A DNA stretch of 55,891 nt from Gp7-AA10 sp035516895. GTDB lineage: Bacteria > Acidobacteriota > Thermoanaerobaculia > Gp7-AA8. The stretch covers positions 1-55,891 of the forward strand of contig DATIZY010000145.1 in assembly GCA_035516895.1 (NCBI GenBank). The letters run 5' to 3'. Of this stretch, positions 8,330 through 15,444 are shown piece after piece (position 1 is the stretch's first letter; every line of letters begins with the position of its first letter). Below the pieces are notes generated by a model that saw nothing but the letters and a program-made list of their open reading frames with translations, made no database searches and was not told the origin of the DNA. Position numbers and translations under genes: made by a program.

Positions 8330-9315
8330 AACGTTTCTCCCGACAGCAATGCGAGCGCGAGCGCGCCGAATGCGGCGGCGAGCGGCGTCGTGTACAGCTC
8401 GTCGATGCGCTCGCTCTTCGGCGCGGTCAGCTTCGTTTTCTCCAGACTGTCGATGCGGTTGAGGACGCGGCTCATCGTCTGCGCGTCGGTGGCTCGAAAG
8501 TATTCGCCTCCGGTCGTGTGCGCGATCGCCTGCAGCGTGTCCTCGTCGAGATCGGCGCGGATCAGCTGGTACGACGTCACGATCTCGCCGGTCAGCGGAT
8601 CCTCGCGTTTGATCGGAATCGGCACCGCCCCGCGGCTGCCCACTCCAATCGTATAAATTTTGATGCCTACTTTTGATGCGATATTTGCCGCGGTCATCGG
8701 CTCGATCGAACCGGCATTGTTCACGCCGTCGGTCACGAGAATGATGATGCGGCTTCGCGTCTTCGACGTGCGAAGTCGATTGACCGCGGTGGCGATGGCG
8801 TGCCCAATCGCGGTGCCGTCGCCGTTTTCCCCGACCTGCGCTTTGTCGAGGATCGCCTGCGCGATGTCGCGGTCGTACGTGATCGGCACGCGCGTCGCCG
8901 CGCGGACGCCGAAGGTGACGATGCCGATGCGGTCGTCCTGCCGCTTCGAAATGAATTCGCCGATGAGGTCCTTCGCGACGGCGAACCGGTTGCGCGGCCG
9001 GAAATCCTCCGCCGCCATGCTGCCCGACGCGTCGAGGGCGACGACGATGTCGACACCGTAGCGGTCGTTCGTCGCGAGGCGCGTGACTTTCTGCGGACGC
9101 GCGAGCGCGACGATCATCAACAGCGCGGCGAGGCACTCGAAGACGAAGGGCAGCCCGGCGAATCGCGCGCGCACCGGCAGCCTGGGCGAGACGAGGTTGA
9201 GCGACGAGACCGTGAATGCGCCGAATTTGCGGCGGCGATCGCGAACGACGAGAGCGATGCGCGCGACGACGAGCAGCGCGACGAGGAGCCACAGCGGCGA
9301 GGCGAAGTGGGTCAT
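8308..9315 (-). CDS. batA: BatA-like VWA-domain membrane protein
   Basis: A 335-aa protein with the same architecture as batB: an N-terminal helix (about 6-24), a second helix (about 55-72), a VWA domain with an intact MIDAS (DASGSM, 95-100; TAIGHAI; TDGVNN at about 178-183) and a C-terminal helix (about 310-328). The VWA domain binds a divalent metal and mediates protein contacts. BatA and BatB are thought to form a hetero-complex in the inner membrane. The overlapping end with batB suggests translational coupling. Confidence 0.87.
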   Translation of the reverse strand: MTHFASPLWLLVALLVVARIALVVRDRRRKFGAFTVSSLNLVSPRLPVRARFAGLPFVFECLAALLMIVALARPQKVTRLATNDRYGVDIVVALDASGSMAAEDFRPRNRFAVAKDLIGEFISKRQDDRIGIVTFGVRAATRVPITYDRDIAQAILDKAQVGENGDGTAIGHAIATAVNRLRTSKTRSRIIILVTDGVNNAGSIEPMTAANIASKVGIKIYTIGVGSRGAVPIPIKREDPLTGEIVTSYQLIRADLDEDTLQAIAHTTGGEYFRATDAQTMSRVLNRIDSLEKTKLTAPKSERIDELYTTPLAAAFGALALALLSGETLWQKISA

Positions 9316-9409
9316 GTGCGCCCCTCACCCGGCCCTTCGGGCCGCCCTCTGCCGGCGGGAGAGGGCACGGGAGTGCGGGCGTGCCCTCTTCCTCCGTGAA
9401 GGGCCGTCT
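9316..9409. repeat. intergenic palindromic repeat inside the Bat operon
   Basis: CCCGGCCCTTCGGGCCGCC forms a strong hairpin and is followed by GGGAGAGGGCACGGGAG and a partly complementary GCGTGCCCTCTTCC. This is a common style of intergenic repeat in GC-rich genomes. It separates batA from the 9410 gene and may act in mRNA processing or stability within the operon. Confidence 0.6.
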
Positions 9410-10063
9410 TCACGCCGCCAACTCCAGCGCCTGCTGTTTCAGCGTGCGCAGATCGCCGGGCTTCGCACCCCACGGCGAGAATTTCTCGAGATCGCCCTGC
9501 CGCAGAATCTCCTCGACCGTCGCCGACGAATTTTTCTCGAGCACCTCGGTCGTGGTCAGCGTCGTCGCGTCGATGTACTCGCGAACGGCGTCGGCGAGCT
9601 CCGCCCAGGTGCGCGCACGCCCGACGGCATGGCGGAACCGCTCGGCGGGCGCAACGACCGGCTTCGGCAGTTTCTGTCGTTTCGCGAGCCAGACGACCGC
9701 GCTCCATGCGGCGATCGCGAGCAGCGCGGCGACGGCCATCAGCACGAACGGCGGCATCGGATACGGCTCGCGCTTCGGCGGCTTGAGCGGCGCGGGCGCG
9801 AGGTTGTCGCGCGGTTTGAGCACCGATCGGACCGGCACGATCAGGTTGCGAAATGCGATGCCGCCGACGCGGCCACTGATCGCGAACGGCTTCGGCTCGA
9901 ACGTTCGAATCACCACGCGCTTTCCGTGCTGGATAACGATTTCGTACTGCGGCGACCGATCGAGCGTCACCGCCTGAGGAAAATCGATCGTGATGAGATC
10001 GCCCACCGTCGGCGCAGGCGGCCGGAACGTCGCGGTGACGGCGAAGAGAACGATCGCAATCAT
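9410..10063 (-). CDS. Bat-operon membrane protein in the DUF4381 position
   Basis: A 217-aa protein. It opens with a signal-like segment (MIAIVLFAVTATF), continues with a beta-rich extracytoplasmic domain (about 18-100), then one transmembrane helix (about 103-124, PFVLMAVAALLAIAAWSAVVW) and a helical cytoplasmic domain (about 140-217). In other Bat operons a DUF4381 protein lies between DUF58 and batA. This one has that position but a longer N-terminal domain, more like a small BatD, so the family is unsettled. ATG 10063 overlaps the DUF58 stop as ATGA, which supports coupling. Confidence 0.65.
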   Translation of the reverse strand: MIAIVLFAVTATFRPPAPTVGDLITIDFPQAVTLDRSPQYEIVIQHGKRVVIRTFEPKPFAISGRVGGIAFRNLIVPVRSVLKPRDNLAPAPLKPPKREPYPMPPFVLMAVAALLAIAAWSAVVWLAKRQKLPKPVVAPAERFRHAVGRARTWAELADAVREYIDATTLTTTEVLEKNSSATVEEILRQGDLEKFSPWGAKPGDLRTLKQQALELAA

Positions 10064-10953
10064 GACGCCCGCTGCACGCGCTCCCGGAAAAATCGAAGCA
10101 GCTCGCGATCGTACGGAATCGCGGTCGACACCGCGAGCGCGTCGACGCCCGCGCTGCGCCAGCGCCGCGCGATCTGCTGCTGCCGCTGCGCCGCGCGCCG
10201 CCCCACTTCGGCGCGGCCGATGTCGATGAGACGCATCGCGCCCGTTTCGGCGTCGACGACGCGCGCCAGCGCGCCCGAAGGAAAGCGCTCTTCGCGGGGA
10301 TCGATGATCTGGATCGCGATCAGATCGTGGCGGCGGTTCAGCCGCTTCATCGCCCTCTCGAAATTCAGATTGAGGTAATCGGAGATCATCAGCACGACGG
10401 CGCGCTTCGACGTCACGCGCTCGAGAAACTGTGCGGCGCGATCGAAGTCGGCGACGCCGCTGCAGCCGCGCATCGCCGCGTCGACCGCCGAATGCACGAT
10501 GACCTCCGCATGCGCGTGGCCGCGCCGCGGCGGCAGGTAGCGCCGAATGCCGTCGGAGAAGAGCAGCAGTCCGGCGCGATCGGAGTTTTCGACGGCCGAA
10601 AACGCGAACACCGCCGCGAGCTCGGCCGCGATGTCGCACTTGCGCCAGTCGACGGAGCCGAACGCCATCGACGCCGACACATCGATCGCCACGATGACCG
10701 TCAGATCGCGCTCTTCGATGAACTCCTTGACGTGCGGCGCCCCGGTGCGCGCCGTGACGTTCCAGTCGATCGTGCGGATGTCGTCGCCGGGCTGATACTC
10801 GCGCACCTGGGAGAACTCGATTCCTCGACCGTGAAACGCCGAGTGGTAATCGCCCGCGAATCCCGCACGGATCAGCCGCGCGGAGACGATCTCCAGATCG
10901 CGAACGCGCTTCGCAGCGGGCACTTTGAATTGCGGTGGCCTGGATCGGAACAT
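10060..10953 (-). CDS. DUF58 protein of the Bat operon
   Basis: A 297-aa protein with the DUF58 hallmark EFSQVREYQPGDDIRTIDW (about 46-64) and a degenerate VWA fold (DVSASMAFGS, about 91-100; later MISDYLN). DUF58 proteins are encoded beside MoxR ATPases and are thought to be their substrates or adaptors. No transmembrane helix is seen, so it is cytoplasmic. It sits 57 bp after moxR, and that gap is filled by a heptamer-period hairpin. Confidence 0.88.
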   Translation of the reverse strand: MFRSRPPQFKVPAAKRVRDLEIVSARLIRAGFAGDYHSAFHGRGIEFSQVREYQPGDDIRTIDWNVTARTGAPHVKEFIEERDLTVIVAIDVSASMAFGSVDWRKCDIAAELAAVFAFSAVENSDRAGLLLFSDGIRRYLPPRRGHAHAEVIVHSAVDAAMRGCSGVADFDRAAQFLERVTSKRAVVLMISDYLNLNFERAMKRLNRRHDLIAIQIIDPREERFPSGALARVVDAETGAMRLIDIGRAEVGRRAAQRQQQIARRWRSAGVDALAVSTAIPYDRELLRFFRERVQRAS

Positions 10954-10956
10954 CGA

Positions 10957-11007
10957 AGTCCTGAGTCCTGAATCCTGAGTCCCGCCATCCCCTCAGGACT
11001 CAGGACT
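10957..11007. repeat. heptamer array B (AGTCCTG), palindromic
   Basis: Consecutive 7-mers AGTCCTG, AGTCCTG, AATCCTG, AGTCCCG, CCATCCC, CTCAGGA, CTCAGGA. The first 15 bp (AGTCCTGAGTCCTGA, 10957-10971) have an exact reverse complement at 10993-11007, giving a hairpin in phase with the 7-bp period. It fills the gap between the moxR stop (11011) and the DUF58 start (10953). Confidence 0.85.
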
Positions 11008-11010
11008 CGT

Positions 11011-11976
11011 CTACGGTACGGTGACGCCGCCTAACACCTGATCGACGATTTTGTCCGCGGTCACGTTCTCCGCCGCGGCCTCGTAGCTGAGGACGAGCCG
11101 GTGCCGCAGCACGTCGTGCGCGACCGCCTTCACATCCTCCGGAATCACGTATGCACGCCCCTCGATGAACGCGTGTCCTTTCGCGACGTGCGCCAGCGCG
11201 AGCGTCGCGCGCGGCGACGCGCCCCAGGTCACGTGCTGCGACGGCTTGCGCGTCGCGGCGACGAGCCGCACGATGTAGCGGCTGATCTTCTCGTCGACGT
11301 GGACCGAGCCCGCGAGATGTGCGATCTCGTGGATCGCGCTCAGCGGCAGCACGCGGCGGACCTCCGGCATCTCCGTCATCGGATCGAGATACATCGCGAG
11401 CATGCGCATCTCTTCGTCGGCCGACGGATAGTCGACCTTCAGCTTCATCACGAATCGATCAACCTGCGCCTCCGGCAGCGCGTACGTGCCCTCGTGCTCG
11501 ATGGGATTCTGCGTCGCGATGACCACGAACGGATCGGGCAGCGCGTAGGTCGTATCGCCGATCGTGACCTGCCGCTCCTGCATCGCCTCGAGGAGAGCGC
11601 TCTGCACCTTCGCCGGCGCGCGGTTGATCTCGTCGCCGAGGATCAGGTTCGCGAAAATGGGACCGAGGCGGGCGTTGAAGGTGCGGCCGGCGGGGTCGAA
11701 GATCATCGTCCCGGTGATGTCGGCGGGCAGAAGATCGGGTGTGAATTGAATGCGCTTGAACGTCCCGTCGATCGCCGCGGCGAGCGTTTTCACAAGGAGC
11801 GTCTTCGCGAGGCCGGGCAACCCTTCGACGAGCACATGCCCGCGAATGAGCAGCGCGATGACGAGGCGGTCGACGATTGCCTGCTGCCCGACGACGACCC
11901 GCCCGACCTCCTTGCGGAGACGGTCGATCGTCTCGTGAGCGCCGGCGATCTGATTGTTGATGGTGGCTTGGTCCAT
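11011..11976 (-). CDS. moxR: MoxR-family AAA+ ATPase
   Basis: A 321-aa MoxR chaperone-type ATPase. It has Walker A GLPGLAKT (52-59), Walker B ILGDEIN (about 112-118) with the family RAPAKVQSALLEAMQE stretch, and sensor 1 in ATQNP. It is first in the seven-gene minus-strand operon to batD and probably activates the metal-binding VWA partners. The start is ATG 11976. The in-frame extension to 12393 is antisense to rsmA. A TAGACT box 7 nt before the ATG and no Shine-Dalgarno sequence suggest a leaderless mRNA. The penultimate codons include the rare TTA in a TTA-GGC pair. Confidence 0.92.
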   Translation of the reverse strand: MDQATINNQIAGAHETIDRLRKEVGRVVVGQQAIVDRLVIALLIRGHVLVEGLPGLAKTLLVKTLAAAIDGTFKRIQFTPDLLPADITGTMIFDPAGRTFNARLGPIFANLILGDEINRAPAKVQSALLEAMQERQVTIGDTTYALPDPFVVIATQNPIEHEGTYALPEAQVDRFVMKLKVDYPSADEEMRMLAMYLDPMTEMPEVRRVLPLSAIHEIAHLAGSVHVDEKISRYIVRLVAATRKPSQHVTWGASPRATLALAHVAKGHAFIEGRAYVIPEDVKAVAHDVLRHRLVLSYEAAAENVTADKIVDQVLGGVTVP

Positions 11977-11983
11977 TATTTTA

Positions 11984-11989
11984 AGTCTA
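11984..11989 (-). promoter_or_regulatory. -10 box for the moxR/bat operon
   Basis: TAGACT on the minus strand, 7 nt from the moxR ATG. The 12-mer TCAGGATAGACT is shared exactly with the pepA promoter (51874-51885). Confidence 0.5.
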
Positions 11990-12106
11990 TCCTGAGGGAG
12001 CGAAGCGACCGAAGGATCTCCGGTGCCAAGGCAAAAATGGCGCCCCACGAGCGCGACGCTTCGCAGCGATCGGAGCGGCGCCACGGGAGATGCTTCGGCG
12101 CAGCAT
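11990..12106. repeat. long imperfect palindrome between moxR and rsmA
   Basis: Starts with TATCCTGAGGGAGCGAAGCG and GAAGGATCTCC and ends with the partly complementary GGAGATGCTTCGGCGCAGC. GGCGCC cores lie on both sides of the centre. It resembles the element at 51502-51885 and ends next to the moxR -10 box. Confidence 0.5.
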
Positions 12107-12109
12107 AAA

Positions 12110-12859
12110 TTGAAACCCAAAAAGAAGTGGGGCCAAAACTTCCTCCGCAACAAGGCCGCGGCCGAGAAAATTGTCGCCGCGGTGGAACCGGAGCCGGGCG
12201 ACGTCATCGTCGAGATCGGCCCCGGCGAGGGAGTGCTGACCGAGAAGCTCGCCGCGCTGCCGAATGAGCTGCAGGCGATCGAGATCGATCCCGAGCTCGC
12301 CGAGCGGCTGCGGCAACGATTCGGCGACATCATCGTCACCGCCGACGCGCTGCAGGCGCCGCTCCCCACTCGTCCGTTCCGCGCGGTCGGCAATCTTCCC
12401 TACAACGCCGGCACTCCGATCCTTCGGCGCGTCATCGCCGATCCGCATTTCCGCCGCGCCGTATTCATGCTGCAGAAAGAAGTCGCCGATCGACTCGTGG
12501 CGAAGCCGCGCGACGAGCAGTACGGATTTCTCACGCTCGACCGACAGCTCTTCGCGACGGCGCGGATTCTGATGACGCTCGAGCCGGGCTCATTTCATCC
12601 GCGGCCGAAGGTGCGAAGCGCGGTCGTGGTGCTCGACGCCGATCGCAAGCCCTACGCGACCCGCGAGGTCATCGATCTCATCAGCGCCGCGTTTCGCATG
12701 CGCCGGAAGAAACTGGTCAATAACTTGACTATTTTGTACCCGCGGGATGAGGTGCTCGCTGCGATGCGCGATGCCGGCGTCCACGAAAACGCCCGTGCCG
12801 AGGAGTTGGGGCTGGAAGCATTTGTTAGAATGGCCGCCCACTTCAGGAGGCCCACGTGA
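12110..12859 (+). CDS. rsmA: 16S rRNA (adenine1518/1519-N6)-dimethyltransferase RsmA/KsgA
   Basis: This enzyme dimethylates two adjacent adenines in helix 45 of 16S rRNA using SAM, a late 30S maturation step. The protein shows GQNFL at its N-terminus, the SAM motif EIGPGEGVLT, the acidic EIDPEL and the catalytic NLPYNAGTPIL. The frame opens at a GTG (12023), but the 29 extra residues come from the intergenic palindrome. The TTG at 12110 gives LKPKKKWGQNFL, the usual length before GQNFL in the family (249 aa), so I choose it, though no strong Shine-Dalgarno is present. The stop overlaps the next gene. Confidence 0.9.
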   Translation: MKPKKKWGQNFLRNKAAAEKIVAAVEPEPGDVIVEIGPGEGVLTEKLAALPNELQAIEIDPELAERLRQRFGDIIVTADALQAPLPTRPFRAVGNLPYNAGTPILRRVIADPHFRRAVFMLQKEVADRLVAKPRDEQYGFLTLDRQLFATARILMTLEPGSFHPRPKVRSAVVVLDADRKPYATREVIDLISAAFRMRRKKLVNNLTILYPRDEVLAAMRDAGVHENARAEELGLEAFVRMAAHFRRPT

Positions 12860-15444
12860 CTCTTCGGTTTCGTCTGTTGTTTCTCGCCGCCGCTTCGCTT
12901 CTCGCCCTCCCCGCCGCCGCTCAACAGTTCGCCTGCAACCTCGGGATGACCCTGAACTGCAACGGCGCAAGCTGCACCGCGACGACCGTAAATCTCGGGT
13001 CGAACACGTGCAGCGGCGAGTACATCGTCGGTTTCATCATCGCGGACGAGCAGAAGCAGGGAACGGTGACGAACTTCAGCACGACGCTGCCGCTGTCGGG
13101 CGAGTTCTGCCTCGACAACACGTCGTTTCCGACCATCGGCGAGGGTCTCGGCGCCTGCGTCGGAATCGGCTCGCTGGGACCGGGGGCATCGTTCACGAGT
13201 ACCGGCAACGTGAACTTCGCCGGCGCGCAGCCATCGAGCCTCCTCGCCGTCACGATCGTTGACGATCCCAACACAGACCAAACGCTTGCCGAGGCGTATG
13301 TCATCAACCAGGTGGGCCCGGTGGCGACGTGCACGCCTGTGGCGAGCGTGCCGCCGGTCACGCAATCGGGATCAGCCTACAACGTCACGTGGACCGCGGT
13401 CACCGAGCCGAACGCGACCTACACCGTCGAGGAATCGACGAGCCCGAATTTCTCCCCGATCACCGACACACGGCAGACGAACTCGCTGTCGGCGACGTTC
13501 CAGCACAGCGTCACCACGTCGACGAACTACTTCTACCGCGTGCGCGCAAATACCTGCGGCGGCGCGGCCGGATCGAATTCGACGCTCGTCGCGATCGTCG
13601 TGCAGCCGGTGCCGGTCGTCAGCGGACGTCAGGGCGACGTCGTGACGCCGGTCGGCAGCACGAATCCGGTCCAGATGAAAGTGAACATCCCAGGGCCGTC
13701 AGCGCCGGTGCCATTCACAGCGAGCGTGAACAAGCCGTACTTCAGCGTCTCGCCGTCGTCGGGAACGCTTGGGACGAGCGGCATGACGCTGACGATCACC
13801 GCGAATCCGTCGAATCTGCCGCCGGGCGCGAACACCGGCACGCTCACAGTGACGACGGGCAGCGGCAAGATCGGCGCGAGCGGAACGACGACCACGAGCA
13901 CGACCGTCTCCGTCAGCCTGACAACGCCGGTCGCACCGGGAACGAAATCGCTTCCGCCGTCGAACACGCTCATCATTCCCGCGGTCGCACACGCGCCGGG
14001 CGCACTCGGGCCGTTCCAGTCGGACGTCCGGCTGACGAATGCCGGCGCCGCATCGACGTCGTATCAGCTGACCTACACGCCGCAAGGCACCGACGCAACG
14101 CAATCCAGCAAGCAGACGACGATCACGATCGATCCGGGCCAGACGATCGCGCTCAATGACATTCTCAACGATTTCTTCGGCGTCGGCTCGACCGGGCAGG
14201 CAAACGATCAGGGTCAGGGCGCGTTGGAAATCCGTCCGCTCAACAGCTCGTCGAATCAGAATTACGCATCGAGCCGCACGTTCACTTTCAATGCGAAGGG
14301 AACGTTCGGGCAGTTCATCGCCGCGATTCCGTTCTCGACATTCGCGACGAAAGCCGCGCTCGTTCCGATTCCGGGAAGGCCGGCACCGACCGGAACTCCG
14401 TCGCTCAGCCTGCAGCAGGTCGCCTGCTGTGTCGGCTCGTTCCGCACGAACCTCGGCATCGCCGAAGGCTCGGGGACGCCGGCGAATGGTCACATCAATT
14501 TGTATGACGTAAACGGAACACAGCTCGGGTCGGTGCCTTACTCGCTGCTTCCGGGCGAGCAGCTGCAGAAGCCGCTCGGGCCGCCTTCGAACCCGAATAG
14601 CTGGTTACTGCCCGAAGTCGCTGACGGCCGCATCGAAGTGACCGTCGAATCGTCGACGGGCGCGGTGACCGCGTACGCGTCGGTGCTCGACAACAACACG
14701 AACGATCCGCTCGAGGTCACGCCGGTGCAGGTGTCGCAGGTGAGTGCGAATCGTTACATCCTCCCGGGCATGGCCGCGCTGGGATCGACCGGGACCGGAT
14801 CCTTCCACTCCGATGTACGGCTCTTCAACGGCGGCACGACCGCCGTGACGGTGACTCCGACGTATTACCCGCAGGGCGGCGGCACTCCGGTCGCGGGGAC
14901 TCCGTTCACGCTCGGTGGCGGACAGGTGAAAGCCTTCAACGACATGATCGCCACAACATTCAATCAGCCGTCGAGCGGCGGACAAGTCGTCTTCACGACG
15001 GCCGCGGCGTCGTCGCTCGTCGCGACCGGCACGACATACACGATCGATCCGACGGCGAACAACGGCAGGTACGGCCAGTTCATCCCGGGCGTCATGTCAA
15101 CGCAGGGAATCGCCAATGGCGACCAGCCGCTCCAGATTCTGCAGCTCGAGCAGTCGACGAATTTCCGCTCGAACGTCGCCGTGTTCGAGCTGACGGGCAA
15201 CCCGGCGACCGTGCACATCACGGCGTACGTTCCCGATTCGAAGATCACCGCATCGACCGACGTGCAGCTCGCGGGCAATCAGTTCATGCAGCTCAATTCG
15301 ATCCTCGCCGGCATGTACCCGGGACAGGATGTGTACAACGCTCGTGTCAGCGTGCAGGTCACTGGCGGCACCGGCCGCGTGAGCGCGTACGGCTCGATCA
15401 TCGACAACGCCAGCCTCGATCCGACGTACGTACCGGCGCAGTAA
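12856..15444 (+). CDS. large exported protein with Fn3/Ig-like and repeated C-terminal domains
   Basis: An 862-aa protein with a clear signal peptide (RFRLLFLAAASLLALPAAA, cleavage near 22). A Cys-rich segment follows at about 25-115. A fibronectin-III-like region (about 165-250) and an Ig/BACON-like region (about 255-355, FTASVNKPYFSVSPSSGTLG) come next. Four related beta modules then begin with F-x-[ST]-[DN]-[VL] (FQSDVRLTNAG at about 390, FRTNLGIAEG at about 533, FHSDVRLFNGG at about 648, FRSNVAVFEL at about 772), each with a TYxPQG- or AYVPD-type strand and an L/FNDI or LNSI turn. It is probably a surface or secreted adhesin-like protein. GTG 12856 has a perfect AGGAGG 5 nt upstream and overlaps the rsmA stop. 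Confidence 0.72.
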   Translation: MTLRFRLLFLAAASLLALPAAAQQFACNLGMTLNCNGASCTATTVNLGSNTCSGEYIVGFIIADEQKQGTVTNFSTTLPLSGEFCLDNTSFPTIGEGLGACVGIGSLGPGASFTSTGNVNFAGAQPSSLLAVTIVDDPNTDQTLAEAYVINQVGPVATCTPVASVPPVTQSGSAYNVTWTAVTEPNATYTVEESTSPNFSPITDTRQTNSLSATFQHSVTTSTNYFYRVRANTCGGAAGSNSTLVAIVVQPVPVVSGRQGDVVTPVGSTNPVQMKVNIPGPSAPVPFTASVNKPYFSVSPSSGTLGTSGMTLTITANPSNLPPGANTGTLTVTTGSGKIGASGTTTTSTTVSVSLTTPVAPGTKSLPPSNTLIIPAVAHAPGALGPFQSDVRLTNAGAASTSYQLTYTPQGTDATQSSKQTTITIDPGQTIALNDILNDFFGVGSTGQANDQGQGALEIRPLNSSSNQNYASSRTFTFNAKGTFGQFIAAIPFSTFATKAALVPIPGRPAPTGTPSLSLQQVACCVGSFRTNLGIAEGSGTPANGHINLYDVNGTQLGSVPYSLLPGEQLQKPLGPPSNPNSWLLPEVADGRIEVTVESSTGAVTAYASVLDNNTNDPLEVTPVQVSQVSANRYILPGMAALGSTGTGSFHSDVRLFNGGTTAVTVTPTYYPQGGGTPVAGTPFTLGGGQVKAFNDMIATTFNQPSSGGQVVFTTAAASSLVATGTTYTIDPTANNGRYGQFIPGVMSTQGIANGDQPLQILQLEQSTNFRSNVAVFELTGNPATVHITAYVPDSKITASTDVQLAGNQFMQLNSILAGMYPGQDVYNARVSVQVTGGTGRVSAYGSIIDNASLDPTYVPAQ

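Noticed and set aside
8330..9328. N-terminal extension making a 656-aa frame over batA and batB
   Set aside because: The upstream part is batA read in the wrong frame. A proper ATG with GGAG begins batB at 8329.
12023..12109. GTG start giving RsmA 29 extra residues
   Set aside because: The extension lies within an intergenic palindrome and is foreign to the family. TTG 12110 gives the normal N-terminus.
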